Below, one piece after another: positions 46,504 to 59,308 of a DNA stretch of 64,000 nucleotides (position 1 is the stretch's first letter; every line of letters starts with the position of its first letter). The notes under the pieces were generated by a model. It made no database searches. It saw only the letters and a list, made by a program, of their open reading frames with translations, and was not told where the DNA came from. A program made the translations under genes and the position numbers. Source of the DNA: Adiantum capillus-veneris (lineage: Eukaryota; Streptophyta; Polypodiopsida; Polypodiales; Pteridaceae); assembly GCA_014529385.2 (NCBI GenBank), contig CM043968.1:129883018-129947017 (forward strand), given 5' to 3'.

Positions 46504-47880
46504 AGTTCAGTTAGGGCTACATGCAGGTTGTAGCTTGTGCATAGTGATGTTTGTGGGCCCATGCAAACTCCGTCCTTGGGCAATTACCTTTACTTTGTGA
46601 CTTTCATTGATGATTACTCCAGGCATGCATGGGTATATCGGCTTAAAGCTAAGTCCGAAGTGTTTAGGTGCTTCAAGAAATTTTTGGCTATGGCTAAAAA
46701 TTTCTCTAAATGTACTATGGGAACCCTCTGTTTTGATCAAGGGGGGGAGTATATTTAATGCATTTTTGGCTAGTCGTGGGATAAGTCACATTCGTTTTGG
46801 CTTAAGGCCATCATGTGTGCCACTTATGTACTCAACAGGTGTCCTACAAAAGCTTTGCAGTCTATGACTCCATATAAAGCATGGCATTATAGAAAGCCAT
46901 CTATTGATCACATGTGCATTTTTGGGTGTTTGTCTTATGCTTTGGTGACACAAACGCAGTGCAAAAAATTGGATGATAAGGCTGTAAAGTGCATTTTTGT
47001 TATAGTGTTGAAATCAAAGGTTATAGGTTATAGGATGTTGTGTTTGTGGAAGATTCTCTTTAACCTTTGTTGTCATGTACTAGAGACAATAATGTAAGCT
47101 CACAGGACATTGATGACAATTTATTGCCTCTTTTCAATGGTATAAGTTTGAATGTAAATTCCAATGACGCAAATGTACAACCTATGGGGGTTTTTGAAAA
47201 TTTTACAGATCAACCAATTTCTGATGCAGATGTACATGATGTACTTGATGAGGAAAGGACTGAGAATGAGAAGGCTAGAGGTATGCCAAAATGGATGGTA
47301 CATACTTTGCATGATAATAAATTGGATGCACCTTTGTCTAGTCGCACTCGTTTAGGTTCTCGCCATGCATCTTATGCATCAAATTTCTATGCTTTGGTTG
47401 CTTCCAGTTTATGTGATGTTGAGGAACCTATGTGTTTTGATGAAGCATGTAAATCAGATGGTTGGATGGCTGTCGTGTAATCATAATATGATGCACTTAT
47501 AAAAAATGACACATGGACTTGATGTGATTTGCCTCCCTGAAAAAATTCCATTGGTACGAAGTGGGTTTACAAGTTGAAACGCAAGCCGGATGGTGAGATT
47601 GATCGCTATAAGGCTCAACTTGTTGCAAAAGGCTATGCACACCAGAAAGGCAAAGATTATAAAGATACTTTTTCTCCCACTTGTTGTAAGACTACTATGC
47701 ATTTTCTATGTGCATTGACATCTCATTTTGGTTGGAATGTGCATCAATCAGACATTGTTACTACTTGCTTGAATGTTGACATATTTGGGGAAGTTTATGT
47801 AATGCAGCCTCGTTGTTTTGTCAAGAATGGACATAAAATATGCAAATGTAAGAAATCTTTGTATGGGTTGAATGTGAAGT
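46504..47880 (+). pseudogene. Copia integrase-RT fragment
   Basis: Integrase core: [32 protein letters not shown], and FDQGGEYI in the second catalytic block. Integrase end in a second frame: YKAWHYRKPSIDHMCIFGC and KKLDDKAVKCIFV. A spacer (47067-47480) follows, then RT: KRKPDGEIDRYKAQLVAKG, YKDTFSP, GWNVHQSDIVTTCLNVDIF, VYVMQP and CKKSLYGLNVK. At least three frame changes and a stop at 47478. RT ends at 47880 before its catalytic YVDD. Confidence 0.85.
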
Positions 47881-48232
47881 AATGGATTGTAGGCATGCCT
47901 GTGTGCAGCGAAGAGGGAGAGCGAAGAGAGGAAGAGAGAGAGCACAACACAGGGATGTGGGGTGGAGCTCCCAAATCTCACTGTATGAGCACAGTGTAAG
48001 AATGAGTGAGAGCTGAAGTATAAAGAATAAGGAGATAAATGTGCGCGATCGGACACTGGCCGGTGGAGACGGGTAGAGCAAGAAGAGGCAAACTGCCTTT
48101 ACCTAACATTCTCCCACTAAAGGCTATGTGCCGATAAGTGGCAAGAAGACTAGCCTACAACTAGTATATACAAGAGGTGAGAGAAGACGACTCTCAATCT
48201 ATGCCCACTGGCTCACTCCAAACACGTGAGTG
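47881..48232. other. Unassigned, LTR-like segment
   Basis: A stretch TGTAGGCATGCC...CTTTACCTAACA (47888-48107) has TG...CA ends and is followed by TTCTCCCACTAAAGG, so it could be a short LTR. Its first bases (AATGGATTGTAGGCATGC) resemble 55942-55959. Confidence 0.35.
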
Positions 48233-48326
48233 TGTGGAGGATTCCTCACCGCGAAGAAGAGGGAGATGCCGCTACGCTGCGCTCAACCGCCTCACCGCTG
48301 TTGTGTCGCCGCAATGCTCGATTGCA

Positions 48327-48378
48327 CTCTCTCTCTCTCTCTCTGTCTCTGTCACGCATACACACACACACACACAAG
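48327..48378 (+). repeat. CT/CA compound microsatellite in the G LTR
   Basis: CT units then ACGCATA and CA units. The same compound tract recurs at 50978-51016 and 62563-62603 in the sister LTRs. Confidence 0.9.
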
Positions 48379-49359
48379 GAGATGAAGAAGAAGAAGATGG
48401 AGATGGAGTTAGAGCACTCTTCAATTGCACAAATGAGAGAATGAGTGAATTTTAGGTTTAGTTGACTTTTATATGAGCTCGCCCCATTCACACTTGGGCG
48501 CCCATGCTTAGCCAACTAATCCCTTGAATGTTCCAGTTAGAGTGCGTCTCTCATCGGCGATCATTCTTACCCTTTTCCTATTGGACCGACAAGCCCGATA
48601 CCTGACTCTACCAAGTAAATAATACAACGTCCGTCGTAGGTGATAGGAATGTGCGTGAGGGTTAACATACCCCCCTTCCTGATGTAGATTCCGTCCTCGG
48701 GAGCTATTGAGTTGAAGCTCGTTCGTCAAGGTGGAAGAGAATCTGAGATGAATGTCCTTAGCCTCCTTCAGTCACTGCAAAATCAAACAACATTGGCACA
48801 GTAATTGCATTCTCATAAGCAGTTAAAAAGCATCTGCAATTGTAGGCAGACAATTTGATTGGTAACAAAATTTTAAACTTTTTGTCAGCAATAAACATTA
48901 AATTGTAATATAATTAAACGCATAAACAACTGTAAAGGTAAAAAATTAAACAAGTCTGGGGTCGCTAATTTAACGATCGAAAGGAACTAAAGATCGATTA
49001 TTAATACCATGGGTAAGCTTCTTAATTTTCTTTGGTCAATTAAGTTGTTTAATCGCGAGAGCCAAGTATTTCATGTTCGAGGGCTGACTAGAGGCTATAC
49101 CTAGAAGACCTTGTAGTTAAGCTACGATAAAAGGAATTTCTCATGAAATCATTGCCTAACTGATTACCTTTTCTTTGACCCCCCAAAGTCTTTTCACAGT
49201 GATTCAATTTTGATGTGTGTGCTTATTTTGTATGCCTTGGGTTTTTTCCTTTTCAAGGAAAAGCGCCCACACTGGGAACCTCTAGGGCTCTAGTACCATA
49301 GGCAATACATGTGAGTGAAGTACCAAATCAAGCTGAGATTTCTCTTCTAGCTTAAGATA

Positions 49360-49968
49360 TTACATTGTGGCACTTAGCAAGGATATTGACATAGGGGCTT
49401 TCACTTTTAACTCTCTTCGTTGCTCCGCCTTGCGTAATCTCTTGACTTCCTTTTCCCTAGCCACAATGATATATCGCTCAACCTCTTGCACTTCGGCAAG
49501 GCTTCTACCATCAGGTAATATGACCTCGGAGGGAAATAACTCTGAAGAGTCAGGAGGTGCAGTGAATGAAGTATTCACATGCACATTCTCTAAGGACATA
49601 GGATCTACGTTGGTCAGGAATGCAGAATTTACCTCCCCACCCCCCTTATTTACATCATTAGCTCCATGTTCGGAGCGAGTGGCTCTACGAAAGGTTTTCT
49701 TCAAGCGGCTAAGCACGCTCGGCCCGGACTGCGGGCCCATGGCATGCATGTCTTGTCTTGAGGTATCGGGATTAGGCATTGGGAAACCCTCCATGACGTC
49801 GTAGTCAGAGGAAGAGTCACTAGCCGCTATGTCCGAGTCTTGGTTTGTACTACCTTGGGTTCCTGCCAAGGGCCCGGAACCTAAAGTAGGTGGATATTGA
49901 GAACTCGCGTAAGTCGAAATTCTCTCTAGTTGCTCCGTCTCTAGCACACGACCAGAGCGCAGATGCAT
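49360..49968 (-). pseudogene. Gag N-terminus of gypsy element G1
   Basis: The frame starts MHLRSGRVLE, the typical R-S-G opening of plant gypsy gag, and stays open for 202 codons. It is followed by Ser/Asp-rich sequence (SDIAASDSSSDYDVMEG) and a charged helix near the end (YIIVAREKEVKRLRKAEQRR). It stops at 49360 where it runs into the element's 3' non-coding region, so the gag core domain is missing. It could encode a short nucleic-acid-binding peptide, but I regard it as a deletion product. Confidence 0.6.
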
Positions 49969-50736
49969 GTGCCTTTGTCACCCTACAAGTGTCGGCAAAT
50001 AACCTCGAAGGTTAACCGCTTACTTTTTTAGGCGTCCGTTTTCACTCGTTTTTTTATGTTTTTTAATGTTTTTAATGTTTTTTAATGATCTGTTTTTTTG
50101 ATTAAAGTGTGTGATAGCTCAAAACGAGCGTATCACTTAGAGGGTTGCTGTGTGCTTTACAACACAATTTTTGGGCATCTAAAGTTCCATTGGTCCTCAA
50201 AAAATTAATTTTTAGCTACGCGTGAAGCTAAAATTCGTAATTTTAAAAGGCGATAGATGCATAAGCTTGAGCGTGAGCTTGGGCTTGGGTCTAGGCTTGG
50301 GTCTGAGAGATATTCCCGATCTCAGTCCTACCTTTAAAAATTTATTTTTTCAAAAATTTTTAATTAAAAAAAAGGATAAGGTCGTTGCGGTCTGCGCGAG
50401 AGCACACACACACTCTACCTACCTACTTCCAACTAATACATCTACTGTTACACACTAACACACTCTATTAGCTCTCAGAGATCTACTTCCTACTTCCTGT
50501 ACATTACATTACACAGAACTAACAACCTTAATACTAACACCTTACACAGAGAAAAAACACAGTACCTTTGAAAACTCCATTAACAAAAAAAATACACAGT
50601 AGTAACACAAAATCCTTCTTCTCAACACACACACCCTCCTTCCTTACCTTTCCTACAATTGAAATTGCACCACAAAAGAAGCACAGAGTGCCATTCAAGC
50701 TTAGTGTATGGCATTCCCCGGCAACGGTGCCAAAAA

Positions 50737-51306
50737 TGTGCGCGTATGTCGCACGTGTCAATGCAAAGAACTTGCCGATACACTGTGTGCGAGCCACAAA
50801 TGGCTCCAAGCACACAACAAGCTTAAACTAGTAAGCTCAAAGATGGCGATGGTGTGTCACTCATCGCTCTACGCTTCTTGTCGTGGAGGATTCCTCACTG
50901 TGAAGAAGAGGGAGATGCCACTACGCCACGCTCAACCGTCTCGCCGCCGTCGTGCTGCCACAATGCTCAATCGCACTCTCTCTCTCTCTCTCTCACGCAT
51001 ACACACACACACACAAGGAGATGAAGAAGAAGAAGATGGAGATGGAGTAAGAGCACTCTTCAATTGCACAAATGAGAGAATGAGTGAATTTTAGGTTTAG
51101 TTGACTTTTATATGAGCTCGCCCCATTCACACTTGGGCGCCCATGCTTAGCCAACTAATCCCTTGAATGTTCCAATTAGAGTGCGTCTCTCATCGGCGAT
51201 CACTCTTATCCTTTTCCTATTGGACCGACAAGCCCGGTACCTGACTCTACCAAGTAAATAATACAACATCCGTCGTAGGTGATAGGAATGTGCGTGAGGG
51301 TTAACA
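50737..51306 (-). repeat. 5' LTR of G1
   Basis: 570 bp with TG...CA ends, homologous to 62320-62920 and, in part, 48233-48667. Confidence 0.8.
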
Positions 51307-52369
51307 TACCTAAAAGCCGACAAAACATGCACTATGTGTGCCAACCTATCCCTGTCAGCAACCTCAGTGCCACATGCATCCTCATCAAGAATCACCTGAC
51401 TATGCATCACCATGTCAGCATCGTTTGGCAAAGGCATATCTGCTGAGAATGACTGCAAAATAAGGAAATTAGAACCAATGCAATCACACCCAACTGTCTA
51501 AAGGACACTATCGCCCTCAAACGTATCAGATGCATCATAGAACAATGCATCGGTCTCTGGATCAACTGATATCACCTTTGCCCAACCTGTGCATCCCTAG
51601 AGATACAACTGTGTACGTGAACATCACCACAAGAGGAATGCACAACCTGCTCTCAATGCAACACATCCACAAAAGAGATACGCTTCATCTCTCGGTCGAA
51701 ACATGGATGCAAATACACAAAGACTACACCGCCTCGTGTGTCAAAAATATACAGAGTGTATACCAGCCCACTCCTAGCAGGCTAGCACCTATGGCTATCA
51801 CTAGTGATCTCCAATACATCTAAAATGACTGCTGTCCAAGTAGTACACAATGTCCACTTTTGCAACTGATGCACTGAAATGAGACTTTGGTTGAGTCCTT
51901 GTACATAACGTACATCTCGTAGCGTAAACAATGCACCACTAGGTAAAGACATGCATATATCTCCAACACCATCTATGTTATATGTTGAACCATCAGAAAA
52001 CTGCACACAACCAAGTCTCCCACTAGAGAAAGAGCAAAACAAATCACGATGTGGCGACACATGAAAAACTACATACTCGTCTAGTAGAAAATGTGTAGAC
52101 AATGTGCTATCCCAAGACACAAAGTAGTCTGAAGGCAAGCTAGACTCAAAAGTGACATGCCTGTCATATACATACTCTCTAGTATCCCTCCTCATAGTAG
52201 CACCATGCATCTGCCTCTTTCCGTGCCTAATATGCCCATCGTGGTTGTAGTACCAACATGTCAGTTTGTGATCGTGGTTGTAGTAGCAACATGTCAGTTT
52301 GTGATCGTGAGCGAGAACCGTCTCTATTCTGAAGCATCCCCATATCCATGCCAAAACTATTGCAAACAA
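51307..52369 (-). pseudogene. Copia gag-end/protease fragment
   Basis: On the minus strand, 52369-51782 is open and includes CWYYNHDGHIRHG (degenerate zinc knuckle), FVSWDSTLSTHFL (protease active site D-S-G read as D-S-T), SPHRDLFCSFSSG, FSDGSTYNIDGVGDI and LRDVRYVQGLNQSLISVHQL. The last three are the classical copia pre-integrase block. It is cut by G1 at 51306. Confidence 0.7.
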
Positions 52370-53399
52370 TGCTCAAGATCACATAACTCTCCCCACCTGA
52401 GAGCAAACCACTGTCTCAAGCAAAGAACGTGAGCAAACATTCAAGCTCACTAACCTTTGCAATAGGCATACATATCTAGCAAAATTTTGGCAGAGTCTCC
52501 CCTAAACTAGAGCAAAAAACTCAACAGGAAATCTCAATGGAGACAACAACAAATGCGGCCAATCCGAGAATGTACTCGTCTGGAATCACCTCACAAAGTC
52601 ATACACTAAGCCAAACCCCGCTAACCGGAGTATCACTCACTCAACAACGCCACAAATGACATACATATGTGAGTGAAAAACTGCTACCAAGATGTGCTAA
52701 TGATTGAACAATGTGCCAGAAAACCGTAGCATACACAATCCTCACTCTTGTGAGAGTGGGTACAAGAACACCAAACTGTGTCCAAGCTGACAAAGTTGGA
52801 GTCCAACGCTGTCGTGTTGTGACACGTACATAGTGGGAACGCATCCTACAAGAGTTATCTTGTAACTTTTTAGATACATAATTATCTTTCCTATAGTGTA
52901 CATATACATATTTAAGTATAATAATAAGCCTTCTATCTCATCCTATTATTTTTCTCAAGGGTAACATATCCTTACTTTACCATCAGAAAATACTATGGGA
53001 AAAGCATCAATAGCTTCGCCTTTTTAACTTGGGACAATAAGCATTGATTCTTTATTTCTACTATTTCATTATCATCTCACACCCTAGCTAGATCCTATAT
53101 CTAGGGTAAACTCCAATATATATATATTCTATGTATTTTTTATACTTTTCTTATATTTCTTTTTAAATAGCTACTAGGAGAGAATCAAATCCTAGTGGGA
53201 CACTAGGTGGCATGATTTCAAAGATACACTTATTTTAATGCATTATTGCAAGCATGATTACAAAACTTTGTCAAGGAGCAATGTCATGCTTTCATATGGC
53301 ATGAGGTGTCCTTTGGAATTAAATGAAAGTCTAGGCTAAGGAGACCACATGAAGACTTTGCCTGTCATAAATGGACCCTATTTTGATGAATTTTTTACA
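52370..53399. other. No gene seen
   Basis: Probably more copia debris up to about 52860, then AT-rich unique sequence. I recognise no ORF. Confidence 0.45.
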
Positions 53400-53960
53400 C
53401 AAGGTTCCAATCCGAATTGGAAAACGATTTTAAAATGAAAATCGTAGCTAATGAGCTGAATTTTCTGTCCATATTTTTACTTTTTTATTTGGAGCCACGG
53501 TTGAGGAGATATGATCAAAATACTGGACCCCAGTCTGCCTACATCATGCAAGGACAACTCATTTCCAACTTTTCCAATTCATGTTCACACTGGCTCCTCT
53601 CTTCTTGTGTAAACCCTTGGGGGTTCCCTTCACCTATAAAAGGGGACCTCTTCTTCCTTGGAAGGAACTCAAGCATTCAAGCCATTGATGAGAGGAATTC
53701 TTGAGGGAGTGAGTAGTAATGCCTAATTGTACTTAGCCCCATTAACATAAGCCCAAGCCTACACTTTCTCCTAGAGGAAGACTAGCCATTCTTGTACGCT
53801 ATCCTTGGAAGATCAACTCTAATAAAAGAAGGTGTTGTACTTGGCGTATCAATCAAAGTGGAGTGCTCCCCTCTTCTTCTCTCTCCATCAATAATGGTGC
53901 CGAAGGGTTTGTCAAGTAAGATGTGTTCTACATTGATGTTTTCTTGATTTCTTATTGTTT
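53400..53960 (+). repeat. Possible solo LTR with TATA box
   Basis: CACCTATAAAAGGGGACCTC (TATAAAAG at 53635-53642), the following TTCAAGCATTCAAGCC and an AATAAAAG near 53820 are laid out like an LTR promoter, R and poly(A) signal. No second copy or clear ends were found. It could instead be a host promoter. Confidence 0.35.
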
Positions 53961-53981
53961 TCTTTTTCATCTCTAATCCGA

Positions 53982-54021
53982 CATATCTATATATATATAT
54001 ATATCTATATATATATATATG
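53982..54021 (+). repeat. (TA)n microsatellite
   Basis: TATA runs broken by single C residues, then a few GT units. Confidence 0.9.
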
Positions 54022-54228
54022 TGTGTGTATCTAATCTCATCTCCTTAACCAAATCTATCTCTCTCACTCTTAGTAATTCATCCTCTCTACAAATTTTAGG
54101 TTCTCTTTGCTACAGGTACATCTCTCCCCGCAGTATCCTTATTGTCTACGGGCAAGAATAGGGCTTGGGAGGGAAAATTCTCATCTCTTCACTTCTCTCA
54201 TATCTACATTTCTCACATACTATCCTAG

Positions 54229-54447
54229 ATGAATAACCCACATGATGATCATTTCTATCGCTTTCACTCTGTACAATCTATTAGAATTAACGTATGGCTT
54301 AGCCGTAAAATACACTTTCAACAACGTATAGTGTTTTTCTTTGGCCTAGAAAGGCTCAATGAAATACTTCTATCACCGGACCCCATTATACTACCTCTCA
54401 TAGACTATAACTTTTCTTTTGACGTAAGCGTATTTATCTTGCTATGA
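54229..54447 (+). CDS. Mini-ORF 1 of an overlapping paralogous pair, unknown function
   Basis: 72 codons, opening MNNPHDDHFYRFHSVQ, with a TAG immediately before the ATG. The second half (FFFGLERLNEILLSPDPIIL) aligns without gaps to the next ORF at F-G-x-x-R-L-N, P-x-I-L-P and S-x-D-V. Its stop codon overlaps the ATG of the next ORF (ATGA). No signal peptide, Cys motif or known domain is seen. Expression is unproven and it may be part of a longer broken gene. Confidence 0.4.
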   Translation: MNNPHDDHFYRFHSVQSIRINVWLSRKIHFQQRIVFFFGLERLNEILLSPDPIILPLIDYNFSFDVSVFILL

Positions 54448-54656
54448 ACCAAGAGGTTTTGTACACACAATTAATCCCAATCACTAGACAAAATATATAT
54501 ATTATGGTAAGCACAAAACTACAATTCCAAAGAACAATTCGTAGCCTATTTGGTCAGCCAAGATTGAATGCCATTAACTCATCTATTAACCCTTTCATAC
54601 TACCCATGATACGATATGACCATAGCCTTGATGTTTTCATCTTTGTGTTCTTTTGA
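54444..54656 (+). CDS. Mini-ORF 2 of an overlapping paralogous pair, unknown function
   Basis: 70 codons, opening MNQEVLYTQLIPITRQN. The last 45 residues align with mini-ORF 1 (KLQFQRTIRSLFGQPRLNAI against KIHFQQRIVFFFGLERLNEI). Many differences between the two DNA segments are synonymous (GGC/GGT, AGG/AGA, CTC/TTG, CCT/CCC, TCT/AGC, GAC/GAT). That suggests the pair diverged under protein-level constraint. The C-terminus is hydrophobic (DVFIFVFF). I do not recognise the family. Confidence 0.4.
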   Translation: MNQEVLYTQLIPITRQNIYIMVSTKLQFQRTIRSLFGQPRLNAINSSINPFILPMIRYDHSLDVFIFVFF

Positions 54657-55552
54657 CATTCTCTTTTGTGTTCTTTCTATGTGTGTGTGAGTGCAAGAGA
54701 GAAAGAGTGGGGCTTCTTTGATTGCACTGCTTTCCAAATCCTAGTCTTCATAGCATCTATGGTTTAACTCCTTCGTATAGTTTTTTTTGAGTTCTCTCAC
54801 AAACTCTCACAGCCATAAGCCCGGTGCTTTCCCGGCAAGACCGCAAATTTCTCGACAACGCGACCACTAAAGTCTTTGAAAGAGGACTTTAAACTACTCA
54901 ATGCCAATGAGTAGAAATGCCAAATTGGCTCCACATTTTCACATACAATGGCAATCCGCACTTAACGTACATCAACAAAGTGATTGCGCATAAGCAAGCG
55001 CCAAAAGAGTTGCAATTTGGAAACTTGATCAACGCGAAAACAATGCTCTCAAGAGAGCTCAATGGCACTCAAAATTGTTTGCCAAAGTGCATGTATAATG
55101 GGCATCAACCATGTGCCGTCACCATATGCAAATCCATCCGCAAAGACCATGAATCCAAGCAAAAAATCACTGCCAAAGTATCTTGTGAAAACCTCTGAAA
55201 GAAGCTCCACCTCCATACTCCTAAAATGGTGTCTCTCAAGAGACCGCTTTGATGGTGTGTAAACGCCTCCATACTTTGTTGTCCAAATCTACCAAAAACC
55301 CTCAAATTACAAGCTTTGCACAAGCTGAAATTTCTTCTTCAAATTAGCATTTATGCACCTAACTTTGAGCACCTGTCATGCTTTCAAAAGTGCATCAAAC
55401 TTGCACACTATGCGAAAACAGAAAACCTGCAATTTCTGTATATAGTTAGTCTGAGCTGAATACCGGTAAAGCTGTGAGGAATGTGCAAAAAGTTTCTTTT
55501 GCAAAGTTGTAAACCACGTCAATACGGATAGATATGGTGGACATAATATTCA
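54657..55552. other. No gene seen
   Basis: Unassigned sequence, with ORFs no longer than expected by chance. Confidence 0.5.
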
Positions 55553-55724
55553 AATCTGTCTTTTACAAGGAGAAAAACAAATCTAAAAACAATGCTGTTG
55601 CGCACACAGTTTTTAGGACAACACCTTCACTTACACACAATCTGTCTTTTACAAGGAGAAAAACGAATCTGAAAACAGTACTGCTGTGCACAAAGATTTT
55701 AGGACAACACCTTCACTTACACAC
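55553..55724 (+). repeat. 86-bp tandem duplication
   Basis: AATCTGTCTTTTACAAGGAG and the rest of the unit occur at 55553 and 55639 with a few substitutions. Confidence 0.9.
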
Positions 55725-55962
55725 AATCTTCCACACTCCTTTCTAAGCTTCCAGAAGAGCATACATCACTCTCAACTGAGCTCAAAATCTCCCATTGCAT
55801 TCTCACAAAGCTTCTAAGCTTTGTTGATCTCTCCACCGCCGCCAAGCTCAAGCCGCCATAGCCAAGCTCCATTGCTTTTGTCTCACCGGGAAGCCGTTGC
55901 GCACGTCATTTTCCATCATAGCTCTGAACCAGTTGTGAAGGAATGGATCATAGGCATGCGTT

Positions 55963-56053
55963 CATGAATGTGAGCCTAATCTATCCCCCTTAAACTCTTA
56001 TACCACATGCTAAGTACATAGATTAAGGGAGATAGATTAAGCTCGCATTCATG
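55963..56053 (+). repeat. 31-bp inverted repeat with 29-bp loop
   Basis: The arms 55963-55993 and 56023-56053 (CATGAATG...CCTTAA and TTAAGG...CATTCATG) match at 28 of 31 positions. All three differences are transitions. Confidence 0.85.
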
Positions 56054-57600
<1,547 letters not shown>

Positions 57601-57601
57601 A

Positions 57602-57697
<96 letters not shown>
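57601..57697 (+). repeat. (CT)n-(AC)n microsatellite
   Basis: 14 CT units then about 35 AC units, directly before the LINE fragment. Confidence 0.95.
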
Positions 57698-57700
<3 letters not shown>

Positions 57701-58282
57701 TTCTTTAGAGTAGACACTGGGAAACCAGAGGAGTAGCTACCATAGTAGAGCTCACATTCTCCTCAAGCCAGAGGCACGTTGATCGATTGAGTGACCAAGC
57801 TAGGGAGATCCAGATGCCCACGATTGTGGAGGACTACGTAACGTCGATGGAGGTTTCATCAAAGGATTCAGATCACTTTGGCTCGACATGCACGATGCTC
57901 GATCCGACTACTAACCATGGAGGAGATTGATGAGATCTACCATGATGGATCTCCTGTGATTTAGCTCTTTTGAGGATTGTACACCCTACTCATGTTGTAT
58001 CAGCCTTTGTATCAAATCTCACCCAATATGTTCCCACACGTAAACCCACATTGTGTTGTAATAGCCCCCAATCACTACTTTCACCCCTCTACTCATATCC
58101 TACACAATTCTAGCTAGTTGCTTAGTTCACATCTAGCAATTAAGGATTTGGTTTTTCACTTCTTTTTATTTTTGTACCCAAACATTGTATTAGATTCACC
58201 AAGATTGTATCAGTTTGGTCTCAAAGGTCATTTTGGCCTTTTGAAGACGTTTAATATAACATTTCATTTCATTTCATTTCAT

Positions 58283-58284
<2 letters not shown>
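57698..58284 (+). mobile_element. LINE copy L1c, 5'-truncated 3' end
   Basis: From TTTAGAGTAGACACTGGGAA it aligns with 22590 onward of copy L1a, through ACTAACCATGGAGGAGATTG to GGTCATTTTGGCCTTTTGAA and ATTTCATTTCATTTC. It has a longer 3' UTR than L1a. It is bounded by CT-containing repeats at both ends. Confidence 0.85.

Positions 58285-58336
<52 letters not shown>
58285..58336 (+). repeat. (CT)n microsatellite at the LINE L1c 3' end
   Basis: CT units immediately after ATTTCATGTGT. Confidence 0.95.
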
Positions 58337-58338
<2 letters not shown>

Positions 58339-58501
58339 TTATCATTCTAGAGGATATGAGACTCTTCATCCATGGTGTTATCCTGGGGTTTACTTTCACC
58401 CTTTGCAATCATTAACTACAAAAAAATATCTCACCTATTTGGAATATATCTTGCTCTCATAGAACTTCCAACCACAACATTTGTGGATTAGGAGGGAAAG
58501 G

Positions 58502-58561
<60 letters not shown>

Positions 58562-58680
58562 ACTCTACATCCTCCTAGAGTCTATCAGACTTTCTATCCT
58601 GAATTATCATTCTGTTTCTCTCAGGTTGCTTTCAACCTTGATAAAATATCTCTTTCTCTCTCTCTCTCTCTCTCTTGCTC
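58502..58680 (+). repeat. Two (CT)n microsatellites in a short duplicated context
   Basis: CT runs at 58502-58558 and about 58648-58674. The surrounding sequence (58337-58760) repeats themes such as CTTTCACYCTTTGCAATCAT against CTTTGACCCTTGGCAATCAT, so this segment is internally duplicated. Confidence 0.8.
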
Positions 58681-59146
58681 TTTCTCCCTCTCTCTATAGC
58701 TAGTATTGCCATAGTGTATCACTTGGATATACTTTGACCCTTGGCAATCATGGAGTTGCTTGGTTTTCCAACTATACATAATACATTGTGCTCTCCTTGG
58801 GGATAGAAACTGCTATCTACTGGTTACCCCATTAAATGGGTCTTATGCATGAACTACCTCTTAGTTAAAATGACCTTGTAATATATTTTTTTCATTATGG
58901 GTTTTTGATTTAACCTTTGATAGTGGATCTGGTCGATGTGTATGCTTGATTTCTCTGACGATCTGAACGTGGGTGAGTTTACTGTCTTTCTCTCCCATTT
59001 CTAACGCGCTCTATTTGGGGAGGATGGTAGCCTGGATGCCATGCGATGATTGAGGAAGTCGGTGGCAAGTTAAAGCCTCTCTACCACCGCGTGATCTTCT
59101 CTCGAATATAGGTCTACTGAGCTGATCCAAAGCGGTTGCGTAGCCT

Positions 59147-59152
59147 TATAAG
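59147..59152 (+). promoter_or_regulatory. Candidate TATA box
   Basis: TATAAG lies 118 bp upstream of the ATG at 59270 in otherwise non-repetitive sequence with balanced composition. Confidence 0.4.
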
Positions 59153-59269
59153 GTGAGCCACAGGCTCACTTAGTTTTCATTCTGCAAGAAAGTGTGTGTG
59201 TGTCCTCTCATTGTGTGCATAACCCTTCACTAAATACATTCTTCAAGCAACACCTGAGGACTCCGAAGC

Positions 59270-59308
59270 ATGGCCGCCAGCAGGGAATCCGTGGTGGATT
59301 CTACTAAG
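59270..59308 (+). CDS. Candidate first coding exon of an unidentified gene
   Basis: ATGGCCGCCAGC opens a 13-codon stretch, MAASRESVVDSTK, followed by GTTAGA, a possible splice donor in phase 0. The ATG context (GAAGCATGGCC) is good for a plant start. A later candidate micro-exon with AG/GT borders (60681-60692, VLEK, phase 0) and one at 62087 (VRVSFPWMLFERMK) could belong to it. I cannot identify the protein and none of the splicing is proven. Confidence 0.4.

Larger units (their letters stand above)
48233..51306 (-). mobile_element. Gypsy element G1, gag only (minus strand)
   Basis: Right LTR 50737-51306 (570 bp, TGTGCGCG...GTTAACA on the plus strand). Partial left LTR 48233-48667. Polypurine tract 48668-48679 (GGAAGGGGGGTA on the minus strand). 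Gag start 49968-49360. 50711-50736 reads GGCACCGTTGCCGGGG on the minus strand, a signature found beside the 5' LTR of Tat/Athila-type plant gypsy elements. A related element at 62320 shares the LTR and the 700 bp next to the polypurine tract. Pol is absent; gag is joined to the 3' non-coding region near 49374. Confidence 0.8.

Noticed and set aside
48508-48729. Repeated ORF with NELQLNSSRGRNLHQEGGYV at 48508, 51147 and 62734
   Set aside because: It lies across the LTR and polypurine tract of the G elements and is conserved only because the LTRs are copies.
54229-54656. Bacterial operon or contamination from the ATGA overlap
   Set aside because: Flanks are plant repeats, there is no Shine-Dalgarno-like site, and base composition matches the surroundings.
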